NCBI RefSeq assembly: GCF_036250675.1
Contig: NZ_CP109592.1
Coordinates: forward strand, 9,114,001-9,178,000
Source of the DNA: Streptomyces sp. NBC_01689
GTDB taxonomy: Bacteria > Actinomycetota > Actinomycetes > Streptomycetales > Streptomycetaceae
Length of the DNA stretch: 64,000 nucleotides
Reading direction: 5' to 3'
Below are positions 25,643-34,294 of the stretch, piece after piece. Positions within the stretch are counted from its first letter, which is position 1; each line of letters starts with the position of its first letter. A program made the translations under genes and the position numbers. The notes under the pieces were generated by a model that made no database searches, had not been told where the DNA came from, and worked only from the letters and a program-made list of their open reading frames with translations.

Positions 25643-26818
25643 TCAGGCCGGCTGGGCGGCGGTACGCGGCGCCGGCACCTCGGTGGCATGGGGATAGGCG
25701 GCCGCACGGTGCTGGAACGAGAGGATCTTCGGGTTCCGCACGACGCCGTCACGGATCTCGATGGCGTTGCGGATCGTCGCGTCCGCGTCCCAGGCGGCGG
25801 GGCCGCTCATGACCTCGCGCAGGTAGGGGAGGAGTGCCTCACTGATCTCCCAGGTCGCCGAGTCCCACAGGTGGGACGGACTGTGGTCCACCGCGTAGTA
25901 GTGGCAGTCGGTGCCCACCGTGGGCATGGGGTCGCCGAAGGTCGTGGGACGGGCCCATGTGAAGCCCATGCCCTCGTCGCAGGAGACGTCCACGAAGAAG
26001 GTGCCCGGCCGGAACAGGGCGAGTTCCTCGTCCGTGACGAACATCAGTGGCGCGTCGGTGTCCTGCCGGACGCAGTTGACGATGATGTCGAACCCTGCCA
26101 GGTACTCCGCGAGCGGTACCGGGCCCGCCGGGGTGAGGGCCCGCAGCCGCGAGGGATCGTCCGACTGTTCCTCGAAGTGGCCCATCACGACCGACGGCAT
26201 CGGTGAGGCCACCGCCGCCGCGGCGCGCTGGGTGAGGACCGTGACGTCGGACACCCCCATGGCGCCGAGACCCGTGACGGCGCCGCGTGCCGTGGCGCCG
26301 AAGCTGATGACCACCGCGCGCAGCCGGCGTCCGTAGCTCCCGGTCACGCCGCCGAGCTGAAGCGCGTGCAGTACCGAGCAGTAGCCCGCCATCTCGTTGT
26401 TCTTGTGGAACACGTGGACGCTGAAGGCGCCCGTGGCGGTCCAGTGGTTCATCGCTTCCCAGGCGACGAGGGTCAGTCGCCGGTCGATGGCGGTCTGCGT
26501 CATCTTCTCGTCCTGCACGCAGTGCGGCCATCCCCACAGGACCTGGCCCTCACGCAGCTCGGCGATGTCGTCGTGCGTAGGTTTGGGCAGCAGGAGCACA
26601 TCGCACTCGGCGAGGATGCGTTCGCGCGAGCGCAGGCCCGCCACGAGCGGCAGCAGCGCGGCGTCCTCGATACCGAAGCGCCGTCCGTAGCCGTGTTCGA
26701 GGAAGATTCTCGCGCGTACCTCGGGAGCGACCCGGTCGAAGTGGGCGGGGTGCAACGGCAGCCGGAACTCGTTCTCCTTGCGGGACGAGGCCAGGACTCC
26801 GAGACTCAACAGGGTCAT
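25643..26818 (-). CDS. N5-(carboxyethyl)ornithine synthase-like / alanine dehydrogenase-PNT family enzyme
   Basis: 391 aa. The N-terminal block SRKENEFRLPLHPAHFDR and the REGQVLWGW segment match the alanine dehydrogenase/transhydrogenase fold, and the AGYCSVLHALQ region fits the carboxyethylornithine synthase branch. A Rossmann half follows (AVVISFGATARGAVTGLGAMG), then DIIVNCVRQDTDAP, FFVDVSCDEGMGF and TVGTDCHYYAVDHSPS. Such enzymes join pyruvate reductively to the side-chain amine of ornithine or lysine with NADPH, making opine-like products. Ribosome site AAGGAAG with the ATG at 26818; an in-frame ATG five codons upstream is possible. It lies 155 bp after a small Cys protein gene on the same strand. 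Substrate assignment is tentative. Confidence 0.75.
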   Translation of the reverse strand: MTLLSLGVLASSRKENEFRLPLHPAHFDRVAPEVRARIFLEHGYGRRFGIEDAALLPLVAGLRSRERILAECDVLLLPKPTHDDIAELREGQVLWGWPHCVQDEKMTQTAIDRRLTLVAWEAMNHWTATGAFSVHVFHKNNEMAGYCSVLHALQLGGVTGSYGRRLRAVVISFGATARGAVTGLGAMGVSDVTVLTQRAAAAVASPMPSVVMGHFEEQSDDPSRLRALTPAGPVPLAEYLAGFDIIVNCVRQDTDAPLMFVTDEELALFRPGTFFVDVSCDEGMGFTWARPTTFGDPMPTVGTDCHYYAVDHSPSHLWDSATWEISEALLPYLREVMSGPAAWDADATIRNAIEIRDGVVRNPKILSFQHRAAAYPHATEVPAPRTAAQPA

Positions 26819-26973
26819 GCGCTTCCTTGTCATGTAGTTGTCATTCAGTTGTGTCGGCCGTGGCCCGGACGCCCGGCGCCCGAGAGTGCGGGCGCGGGCC
26901 GGCCACGACCGGTCGGTGGAACGGGTGCGCGAGGGTGGTTTCCGCCGACGACGGTGTGCCCGGGGGTGCCGGA

Positions 26974-27273
26974 TCAGGGCCGGTCGGGCCGGTGTCCCCG
27001 GAGGCGTTCGGTCATCGGGAGAGGTGTCTCCTCCAGGCCGGTGGCCGAGCCGCTCGCCAGCCGCGCGCAGGTCCCGCGGCAGGCCAGCTGTTGCCTGTCG
27101 TCGCGGTGCGAGACCACCACCGCTTCCCTGTCGGGTGCGTCGCGGTAGTCCGTGCCGCAGATGAGGCAGGCCAGTCCGGCGAGCATCTCGGAGGTCGGCT
27201 CGGGCCGTCCTCGGCGGTGGCCGGAGATCGCGTCCTGTGAATACATGGGTGCCGCATCCTCTTCGTCGGTCAT
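26974..27273 (-). CDS. Small Cys-containing protein of unknown function
   Basis: 99 aa, acidic N-terminus. The core is ACLICGTDYRDAPD followed by VVVSHRDDRQQLACRGTCA: four Cys plus His arranged like a small zinc-binding module. It reads as a real protein rather than a shadow frame, with balanced composition and a start next to a promoter-bearing spacer. A second ATG nine codons in, at 27246, is an alternative. It precedes the carboxyethylornithine-synthase-like gene on the same strand, which suggests one transcript. I do not recognise a named family. Confidence 0.6.
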   Translation of the reverse strand: MTDEEDAAPMYSQDAISGHRRGRPEPTSEMLAGLACLICGTDYRDAPDREAVVVSHRDDRQQLACRGTCARLASGSATGLEETPLPMTERLRGHRPDRP

Positions 27274-27867
27274 CGGCCCAAGGGCTGCGGTGTGTCGGTG
27301 CCGGAGCACCTCGGGGACCGGGCGGACCGCCACCGCGGGCGCGGAACGGGACACGGAACACGGCGCGGGAGGGGACCGATGGGCATGGGGCGGTTCATTT
27401 CCGGCCGGAGCGCTGGTGCTCAGGCGACTGCCGTTCCCCGAGGGCGACGCCGAAACGGATGACGGCATACGAGGTGCGCTCGGTGGTGTCACCGTACTCC
27501 CTTCGGAGACCCCGGGCTTCGCCGTACGTGCTCGGGGGCGGGGACCGGGCGACCGGCGCGCGAGGGTACCGGCCGCCCGGGTGGCTACCCCGTCGCCCGA
27601 GCGTCTCCGCGTGCCCTGCCCGGTCCATGCCTTTTATGATGATCCGTGGCGGATGTGAAGCCGACCGGCGCGGCTGTCGCGCCCACTTCCGCACCGTGGA
27701 CCGACGGTTCCCGGTGCGGAGGCGAAGGCATCGGCCTCGGTCGCCGGGGTCGTCCCGGCGCCTCCCGGGTGCGGGGCCCATCCATGCCGACGGTCCCGGC
27801 CTGTGCACACCGCACCGGCGGACCGAACGCCCGCGGACGGTGGCCCGGCACAGCGAGGGAGTCGTAC
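27274..27867. other. Divergent intergenic region, 594 bp
   Basis: No independent gene called. A good -10 hexamer TATGAT lies at 27635-27640 on the plus strand, 5 nt before a GTG (27646) that is in frame with the SDR gene. This could be a leaderless start giving the SDR an extra 74 residues, but that extension has no domain pattern and a strong ribosome site precedes the internal ATG at 27868. The leftward promoter of the small Cys protein must also lie here. Confidence 0.45.
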
Positions 27868-28662
27868 ATGCGTATCGATCTCACGGGGCGGACCGCCCTG
27901 GTGACCGGGTCCACACAGGGCATCGGAGCGGCCATCGCGGGTGGCCTCGCGGAGGCGGGGGCGCGGGTGGGCGTCAACGGCCGCGACAAGGAGCGGGTGG
28001 ACGCCGCGATCCGGCAGATGCGGGAAGAGGTGCCGCACGGCGACTTCGTCGCCGTCGGCGCGGACGTGTCCTCCGAGGAGGGGGCCGCAATCGCCCTCGA
28101 CACGCTGCCCGAGGTCGACGTCCTCATCAACAACCTGGGCGTCTTCGGCTCCCAGGACCCGCTGGCCATCTCCGACGAGGAGTGGCGCCGCTACTTCGAC
28201 GTGAACGTGCTCGCCGCGGTCCGCCTCACCCGGGCGTACATGCCGCGGATGCTGGAGAACGACTGGGGCCGCGTCCAGTACATCTCCAGCGAATCGGCGG
28301 TGACCATCCCGGAGGAGATGATCCATTACGGGATGACGAAGACCGCCCTGCTCGCTGTCGGCCGCGGCTTCGCGAAGAAGGCCGCGGGAACGGGTGTCAC
28401 CGTCAACTCGGTGCTCGTCGGACCGACCCGGACCGCGGGCGTCGAGGAGTTCGTGTACGGACTGGTCGGCCGTGACCTGCCCTGGGAGGAGGCGGAGCGG
28501 GTCTTCATGCGTGAGCACCGCCCCCAGTCGCTGCTGAGGCGCCTGATCCTGCCCGAGGAGATCGCCAACATGGTCGTGTACCTGAGTTCGGACCAGGCCT
28601 CCGCCACCACGGGCGGCGCGCTGCGCGTGGACGGGGGCTGCGTCGACTCAGTCATCCCCTGA
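27868..28662 (+). CDS. Short-chain dehydrogenase/reductase (classical SDR)
   Basis: 264 aa. Cofactor motif TGSTQGIG (about 14-21), structural NNLG motif (VLINNLGVFG), catalytic Ser in QYISSESAV and catalytic Tyr-x3-Lys in IHYGMTKTALL. The loop after the active site carries VGPTRTAGVEEF. The C-terminus GGALRVDGGCVDS is standard. NADP(H) use is suggested by the Arg in VNGRDKER. Substrate unknown. The ribosome site GAGGGAG is 6-8 nt upstream. A 52-bp palindromic terminator follows. Confidence 0.88.
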   Translation: MRIDLTGRTALVTGSTQGIGAAIAGGLAEAGARVGVNGRDKERVDAAIRQMREEVPHGDFVAVGADVSSEEGAAIALDTLPEVDVLINNLGVFGSQDPLAISDEEWRRYFDVNVLAAVRLTRAYMPRMLENDWGRVQYISSESAVTIPEEMIHYGMTKTALLAVGRGFAKKAAGTGVTVNSVLVGPTRTAGVEEFVYGLVGRDLPWEEAERVFMREHRPQSLLRRLILPEEIANMVVYLSSDQASATTGGALRVDGGCVDSVIP

Positions 28663-28673
28663 CCGCCGCGCCC

Positions 28674-28725
28674 CGGACGGGCCCGAGGCTCCACCCGCGC
28701 GCGGGTGGAGCCTCGGGCCCGTCCG
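28674..28725. terminator. 52-bp perfect palindrome, bidirectional terminator
   Basis: 26-bp arms with no spacer, centred between 28699 and 28700 (CACCCGCG|CGCGGGTG at the centre). It lies 11 bp after the SDR stop and 44 bp before the end of the convergent methyltransferase. It is the longest perfect palindrome I see in the window. Confidence 0.9.
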
Positions 28726-28769
28726 CCACCGTCAGGGAGCGGTTTCCGGGTGCGCTCCGGCCGGTCGGC

Positions 28770-29591
28770 TCAGCCGTCCGCCGGACGCTTGCGGCCGACG
28801 CCCGAGTACACCCAGTACTCCGACGGGTGGTCGGGGACGAGGTCGTCCGGGTCCGGTCGCCACAGGGGTACGTAGACCAGACCGGGCTCCACGAGGTCGA
28901 AGCCGTCGAAGAGCCCGTGGATCTCGCCGTACGACCGGGCGGTGACCGGTGAGGTGGCCCGGGAGCGGTACAGCTTGCCGACCGCGGCCGCGGTGTCGGG
29001 GCGATCCTCGTTCGTCGCGTGCGTCAGCGCGAGCCAGCTGTCGTCGGGCAGGGCGTCCCGGAACGCGGCGACGATGCCGGCGGGGTTCTCCTCGGGCGCG
29101 ATGAAGTGCAGGATCGTGATCATCAGTACGGCCACGGGCTGATCGAAGTCGATCAGCTTGTGCACCTGCGGCGAGGACAGCACCTCGGCCGGCCGGCGGA
29201 TGTCGGCGTCCACGATGTCCGCGTCCGGATTGTCGGCGAGCAGCGCGGCACTGTGCGCCACCGCGACCGGATCACTGTCCACGTACACCACCCGGGCGCC
29301 CGGACAGGCCGCCTGCGCCACCTCGTGGACGTTGCCCTGGGTCGGGATGCCCGATCCGAGGTCGATGAACTGCCGTACCCCCGCGTCGATCAGGAAGCGC
29401 ACGGCCCGTCCGAGGAAGGCGCGATTGGCCCGCGCCAGGGTGCGCACCTGCGGGTCGATGGCGGTGAACGCCGCCAACGCCTCCCGGTCTATGGCGAAAT
29501 TGTGCTGGCCGCCCAGCATCGCGTCGTACATCCGGGCAACGCTCGCCTTGTCCGGGTCCACACCCTGAGGCAGACCTTCGCTACCTGACAC
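28770..29591 (-). CDS. SAM-dependent methyltransferase, DUF574/PF04672 family (second copy)
   Basis: 273 aa. Same family as the gene at 3509: KASVARMYDAMLGGQHNFAID replaces RIYDYLLGGKDHYEAD, with FIDLGSGIPTQGNVHE as the SAM-binding strand and YVDSDPVAVAH as the ribose contact. The substrate is unknown. GTG start at 29591 with GGGGAG placed 5 nt upstream; a further GTG lies directly before it. A -10 (TATGAT) lies 37 bp upstream on this strand. It diverges from a GAF-SpoIIE phosphatase gene 100 bp away. Confidence 0.87.
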   Translation of the reverse strand: MSGSEGLPQGVDPDKASVARMYDAMLGGQHNFAIDREALAAFTAIDPQVRTLARANRAFLGRAVRFLIDAGVRQFIDLGSGIPTQGNVHEVAQAACPGARVVYVDSDPVAVAHSAALLADNPDADIVDADIRRPAEVLSSPQVHKLIDFDQPVAVLMITILHFIAPEENPAGIVAAFRDALPDDSWLALTHATNEDRPDTAAAVGKLYRSRATSPVTARSYGEIHGLFDGFDLVEPGLVYVPLWRPDPDDLVPDHPSEYWVYSGVGRKRPADG

Positions 29592-29627
29592 CACAACTCC
29601 CCGTCCTGCAGGTGATCTTGACGCTCC

Positions 29628-29633
29628 ATCATA
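29628..29633 (-). promoter_or_regulatory. -10 element TATGAT of the methyltransferase promoter
   Basis: Reverse-strand TATGAT in an AT-rich patch (29625-29638) between the divergent methyltransferase and SpoIIE genes. It matches the vegetative -10 consensus in 5 of 6 positions; the -35 is poor. Confidence 0.5.
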
Positions 29634-29691
29634 TAGTTGCCGACCAGGCGCGGCGAGGTGCGTCCATGCCACGCGATGACGACCCCCTCCA

Positions 29692-31089
29692 GTGGAAGGC
29701 ACCGCCCTGCGGAACGAAGCACACAGCCACGCGGACGACGCGGCAGCCGCGTTCGCGCGCCTTCGGCCGGTGTTCTCGGGCGCGGCCGACGCCATCGGCT
29801 CGGAACTCAGCCTGGACCTGACCGGCAGCCACGTCGTCCAGGCGCTGGCGCCCGGGTTCTGCGACGCGGCCTCGGTCTACCTGCTGGAGCGCTGGCTGCT
29901 GGAGGAGAACGCGTACCCCTCCGCCGACCCGGCCCAGATCGAGGCCCGGCGACTGGCCCTGCGCATCGGGAAGGACGCGCCCGAGGACTGGGAGGGGGCG
30001 CTGCCGGTGGGCGAGGTGATCGTGTTCCCCCGGGAGACCCCGTACACCCGCTCCGTCGTGACCCGGACGACACAGCTGCTCGACTCGGTCGACGCCCACA
30101 CGTCCGAACGGCTCAGCACCGCCGGGGGCGACGACGTCCGCATGGACGCCCTGCTGCGCACGGCGTCCTTCCTCGTCGTGCCCCTGCATCTGCGGGGTGT
30201 CGCGGTCGGGTTCATCGCGTGCACGCGCGGCCCGGACCGGGCGCCGTTCCTGACCGGGGACGCGGCGGCCGTCGAGTCACTGGCCGCCCGCGCCTGCGTC
30301 GCCCTCGACAACGCGCGGCGCTACGAACGCGAACGGCGCACGGCGCTGGCCATCCGGCAGAGCCTGCTGCCCGCGACCTCGCAGACGTTCGAGGGCTGCC
30401 GTATCGCCCACGGCTATCTCCCGGCCGGACAGGACAACATCATCGGCGGTGACTGGTTCGACGTGCTGCCGCGCTCCGAGGGCCGGGTCAGTCTGATCGT
30501 CGGGGACGCGATGGGGCACGGACCGGAATCGGCGGTCGCCATGATCCAGCTGCGTACCGCCGTCCGCACCCTCGCGGGCCTGGACATCACCCCGGCCGAG
30601 CTGATGCGGCGACTGGACGCGCTGGCCTGCGACACACCGGGCGCCTCCTTCGCCACCTGCATGTACGCCGAGTGGGACGCGCAGAACCAGCTCTGCACGT
30701 TCGTCGGAGCCGGACATCCTCCTCCACTGATCCGTGCCGCGGACGGACGGGCCAGACCGCTCGCGCTCGCCAGCGCGGGGCTGCCCCTCGGACTCGGCAT
30801 GGGCAGCTATGAACCCACCGTCGTCAGGGTGTCCGAACCGGTCCTGCTGGTGCTCTACAGCGACGGTCTGGTCGAGTCCCGCGACAGCGACATAGAGCAG
30901 GGCATCGCCCGCCTCGCCGGTCTCCTCGACCCGGACGGCGCGGAACCGGGGAGCACCGACGGCCCCGACGGCCTGGAATCACTCTGCCGGCAGCTGTTGC
31001 ACAAGACGTCGCCGACCGGTGCGGGCGCGGACGACCGGACGCTCCTGCTGGCCGAACTGACGCCCGCGAAGCGCCCGATCCCGTGGTGA
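29692..31089 (+). CDS. GAF-SpoIIE family protein phosphatase
   Basis: 465 aa, cytoplasmic, without an ATPase domain. Residues about 30-220 form a GAF-like sensor (LLRTASFLVVPLHLRGVAVG; ARACVALDNARRYER). The PP2C/SpoIIE domain covers about 235-455, with GGDWFD near 252, GDAMGHG near 270, YSDGLVE near 388 and DDRTLLLAE near 446, all metal sites present. It should dephosphorylate a STAS antagonist. The start is a GTG with a poor ribosome site; no better in-frame start exists upstream of the GAF domain. It is divergent from a DUF574 methyltransferase, repeating the pairing seen at 856/3509. Terminator at 31117. Confidence 0.87.
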   Translation: MEGTALRNEAHSHADDAAAAFARLRPVFSGAADAIGSELSLDLTGSHVVQALAPGFCDAASVYLLERWLLEENAYPSADPAQIEARRLALRIGKDAPEDWEGALPVGEVIVFPRETPYTRSVVTRTTQLLDSVDAHTSERLSTAGGDDVRMDALLRTASFLVVPLHLRGVAVGFIACTRGPDRAPFLTGDAAAVESLAARACVALDNARRYERERRTALAIRQSLLPATSQTFEGCRIAHGYLPAGQDNIIGGDWFDVLPRSEGRVSLIVGDAMGHGPESAVAMIQLRTAVRTLAGLDITPAELMRRLDALACDTPGASFATCMYAEWDAQNQLCTFVGAGHPPPLIRAADGRARPLALASAGLPLGLGMGSYEPTVVRVSEPVLLVLYSDGLVESRDSDIEQGIARLAGLLDPDGAEPGSTDGPDGLESLCRQLLHKTSPTGAGADDRTLLLAELTPAKRPIPW

Positions 31090-31116
31090 GCGCCGCGGGC
31101 CCGGTTGGCCCCCGTA

Positions 31117-31150
31117 CCCGCCCTCTCGCTCGTACGGGCGAGAGGGCGGG
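31117..31150. terminator. Terminator in the 319-bp convergent spacer
   Basis: Perfect 13-bp stem (31117-31129 with 31138-31150, CCCGCCCTCTCGC and complement), 8-nt loop, 27 bp past the SpoIIE stop codon. The remaining spacer up to 31408 shows no gene or other signal. Confidence 0.8.
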
Positions 31151-31408
31151 CACCGGTGCGGTGCGCACGCCGGCCGGTGCCGACGCGCCGAGCACCGGTC
31201 CCCGGGCGCGGTTCGCCCTGTCGGCGGCGGCCCCGGAGAGCCCTCGAGACGGCTCCGCCGGGGCGTCCTGTCAGGTCGGGCACGCGCTCTCCCGCTCCTC
31301 CGGCGCCCGGCGGGCGAGCGCGGCGGGGGAGGCTGTGGCACCGTGGACGCAGGCCCGGTCCGTCGCTCCCCGAGGCGGCGGTCCGGGCCTCTCCACGTGC
31401 CGGGGCTC

Positions 31409-33982
31409 TCAGCTCCTGTCCGTCGCGCGGAGCAGAAGCAGCGCCACGTCGTCGCTGCGCGGGTCGGTGTGACGGGTGTGCCGGACAAGGGTGTCGGCGA
31501 GGGCGCCGACCGGCTGGTGCGCGGCACGGTCGAGGTGGTCCGCGAGATCGGCGGCGGCCTCGCCGATGTCGCCGCCGGGAGTCTCGATGAGACCGTCGGT
31601 GTACAGGGCCAGCAGCGCGCCGGGCGGCAGGTCGATCTCGGTGGTCCGGTAGTCGGCGGCGGAGTCGATGCCGAGCAGGAGCCCGGGGGGCAGGTCGAGG
31701 ACCTGGGCGCGTCCGTGGGGATGGCGCAGGAGCGGGGGCGGATGCCCCGCGCCGGCGAGCCGGGCGCGGCGGTGCGCCAGATCGATGTGGACGTACAGGC
31801 AACTGGCGAAGAGCCCCGGGTCGAAGTCGGTGAGCAGACGGTTCGCGCGGGCGAGTACCTCGTCGGGTGCGGCCCCCGCGGTGACATGGACGGCCGTGCG
31901 GATCTGCCCCATGAGCGCGGCGGCGTGCACGTTGTGTCCCTGGACGTCACCGATGGCGGCGGCGACGGTGGTGGCGTCCAGCCGGATGAGGTCGTAGAAG
32001 TCGCCACCGACGTCCATGCCGCGGGCCGCGGGCAGGTACCGGGCGGCCGCCTCCAGGCCGGGCACCGTGGGCAGGGTGTTGGGCAGCAGGCCGCGCTGCA
32101 GGTCGTGGGCGAGCTGGTGCTTGGTGTCGTAGAGGCGGGCGCGGTCGAGCGCCTGGGCGATCAGCCCGGCCAGCGAGGTCAGCACGGCGCGCTCGTCGGG
32201 GCCGAAGGGGCGCGGGCGGTCGAAGGACAGCACCCAGCAGCCGACCGGGCGGCGGGAGACCACCAGCGGCAGGAAGGCCCATGCCGCTCTTCCGGTCAGC
32301 CGCGGCACGTCGGGGTGGAAGCGTTCCATCTCCTGCGGAGAGCCGAAGAAGAGAGGGTCTCCGGTCACGAGCGCGTGCACGGTGGGGGCCGACCGGTCGG
32401 TGAGAGGCGGTCCGTCGAAGGGCCGGAGGACCTCCTCGCGGTACCCGCGTGAGCCGACGATCTGCAGGCGGCCGTCCTCGGCCACGGACAGCACGAAACC
32501 CTGCGCGTCGAAGGTGGCCATGATCTGGTCGGCCGCCAGCTCCACCACGTCCTGCACGCTGACGGCCTGGGTGAGGGACGCGGCCAGTTGCATCAGCTCG
32601 TACAGCACGCGCGCCCGCGTCGGGACGAGGGCGCCGTCCCGTTCGCCCCGCCGCGCGGAGTCCGCCGGACCGCCGTCCTCGGCGAGGGTGACACGGACGG
32701 TGGTGCCGGAGACGTCGGGGTGCAGCTCGAAGTTCAGCCACCGGCCCGGCGGACACAGGGCCGTGAAGACGGCGGGCCGGCGGCTGATCGTCGCGGCGCG
32801 CTGGTGGTCCTGGAGGACCGGCTCGTCCAGCCAGGGCAGGGCCTCGCAGAGCGGGGCCCCGAGCAGATCGGGCGCGCTCCCCTCGACCAGTTCGCGGGCG
32901 GTGGCGTCGATGAAGGTGATCCGGTTGTCCAGATCGAGGGCGAGACAGCCCTCCGGGAGACGGTCGACGAGATCCACGGCGGCCAGCGCCTCGGTGGCCC
33001 CGGGGGTGCGGACCCGGGGCGGGTCCGGCACATGCGGACGTGCGCCGGGCAGGACCGGGCGCCCGTCCTCCGCGGCCTGCCGCAGGAACGCCCCGGCGCG
33101 GTGGCAGGCGGTGGTGACCGCGTCGCGTTCACGGGTACTCAGCAGGCGGGGATGCGTTCCGGGCCACAGGAAAGCGAGCGCGCCCCAGGCGGTGCCACCG
33201 GTGGTCACCGGCGCGGCCGCCACGGCCACGGGATAGGGCAGGGTGAGTGCGGTCCGCGGGTAGCGGCGCGCCAGCTCCGCGTGGCCGGCGACCCAGACCA
33301 GACGCTGCTCCCGTACGGCGTCGGAGACGGGCCCCTCGGCCGCGGGCTCCACCTTCTCCCACAGGGCGACCGAGCTGCCTCCGGTCGTCACCGCGAGATG
33401 GAGCACCGGCCTGCCGGGCGGGTGCAGGTAGATCCCGCACACGGAGGCACCGGTGTCCCGTACCGCCGAGAGCAGCAGGGGGCCGAGGGGTTCCGGGCCG
33501 GTGGAGCCGGTGGGCCCGACGGGCGGCGCCGGGCCGTGCGGCCCCTGCCCGTCCTGTTCGAGGGAGCACGCCCGTCCGAACCGGCGCCGGGCCGCGGCGC
33601 CGCTCATGCCGAGGCCCGCGCCGACGCGCGTCCAGTCGGCTCCGGCCTGCCGGTCGGCGCGTACCGCGGACCGCACCAGCTGTTCGGCCAGCCCGAGGAT
33701 CTCCGCGGCGGCGGCACTGTGCACGCCGGACGCGGCACCGTGGCCCGCCGTCGCGGCCCTCCTCACCGGGTCGTCGGCCTCCGTCTCCTGGGACATCGTC
33801 CGGGCCCGGGACAGCAGCTCCGCGTCGGCCAGGACGAGCGCGTGACGCGCGTGGGCCGCGGCCTCCCACCGGCGTCGCGCCCGCCAGGCGGCCTGCCGGT
33901 GGGCCGGACCGCAGTACCGCCGGTTCGGTCCGGCCTCCCGCGGCAGCGGCTCGTCGCACCAGCCGCACCGAACATCACCCAT
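31409..33982 (-). CDS. SpoIIE phosphatase with N-terminal zinc-ribbon-like and GAF/PAS sensor domains
   Basis: 857 aa. The first 40 residues carry a Cys-rich motif (Cys6-x2-Cys9, Cys24, His28, then AWRARRR), as in actinobacterial proteins with a small zinc ribbon. Residues about 85-125 form a helix-turn-helix-like stretch (DWTRVGAGLGMSGAAARRRF). Next come a GAF-like domain (about 155-290), a PAS domain (about 300-400), a second GAF (about 430-590) and the SpoIIE domain (about 605-855) with GGDFYD (Asp661), GDVQGHN and YTDGLIE, ending DDVALLLLR. No ATPase domain. A -10 element sits 6 nt before the ATG, suggesting leaderless translation. Divergent from the SpoIIE gene at 34295. Confidence 0.85.
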   Translation of the reverse strand: MGDVRCGWCDEPLPREAGPNRRYCGPAHRQAAWRARRRWEAAAHARHALVLADAELLSRARTMSQETEADDPVRRAATAGHGAASGVHSAAAAEILGLAEQLVRSAVRADRQAGADWTRVGAGLGMSGAAARRRFGRACSLEQDGQGPHGPAPPVGPTGSTGPEPLGPLLLSAVRDTGASVCGIYLHPPGRPVLHLAVTTGGSSVALWEKVEPAAEGPVSDAVREQRLVWVAGHAELARRYPRTALTLPYPVAVAAAPVTTGGTAWGALAFLWPGTHPRLLSTRERDAVTTACHRAGAFLRQAAEDGRPVLPGARPHVPDPPRVRTPGATEALAAVDLVDRLPEGCLALDLDNRITFIDATARELVEGSAPDLLGAPLCEALPWLDEPVLQDHQRAATISRRPAVFTALCPPGRWLNFELHPDVSGTTVRVTLAEDGGPADSARRGERDGALVPTRARVLYELMQLAASLTQAVSVQDVVELAADQIMATFDAQGFVLSVAEDGRLQIVGSRGYREEVLRPFDGPPLTDRSAPTVHALVTGDPLFFGSPQEMERFHPDVPRLTGRAAWAFLPLVVSRRPVGCWVLSFDRPRPFGPDERAVLTSLAGLIAQALDRARLYDTKHQLAHDLQRGLLPNTLPTVPGLEAAARYLPAARGMDVGGDFYDLIRLDATTVAAAIGDVQGHNVHAAALMGQIRTAVHVTAGAAPDEVLARANRLLTDFDPGLFASCLYVHIDLAHRRARLAGAGHPPPLLRHPHGRAQVLDLPPGLLLGIDSAADYRTTEIDLPPGALLALYTDGLIETPGGDIGEAAADLADHLDRAAHQPVGALADTLVRHTRHTDPRSDDVALLLLRATDRS

Positions 33983-34294
33983 ATGAGCAGAATATGCCGG
34001 AATTGCGTGACGGTGCGGTTTGTCGGCGGCGAGGCACGGGCTCTCTCCGGGGTGTCACCCCCTGCCGGGACGGGTCCGGCGTGGGCTTCCCCCGCGTCCC
34101 CGCCCGGTGCCGGCGTCGGTACCGGTGGCCGGCGATTCGTGTTCGTCGATCGCCATCGGTGCGGGTGAACGACGTCCGCCGGCCGGCCGAGGTGTCGACG
34201 AACGGCGCTCGCCGTCCGGGGCGGTCCGCGCCTGGAAAGCATCCAAATAGATATTTAGTGGACCTTTGACCATGAAACGTACGACCATGGCTGT
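33983..34294. promoter_or_regulatory. Divergent promoter region of two SpoIIE genes, 312 bp
   Basis: On the minus strand, TATTCT (33989-33994) ends 6 nt before the ATG at 33982, the spacing of a leaderless promoter; no ribosome site is present. On the right side an AT-rich patch (34242-34258, AATAGATATTTAG) and TTGACC (34267-34272) lie close to the plus-strand start at 34295. No gene is seen in between. Confidence 0.5.

Noticed and set aside
27646..27867. Leaderless N-terminal extension of the SDR from a GTG 5 nt after TATGAT
   Set aside because: The added 74 residues show no conserved pattern and the internal ATG has a strong ribosome site and the normal SDR N-terminus. Kept only as an alternative.
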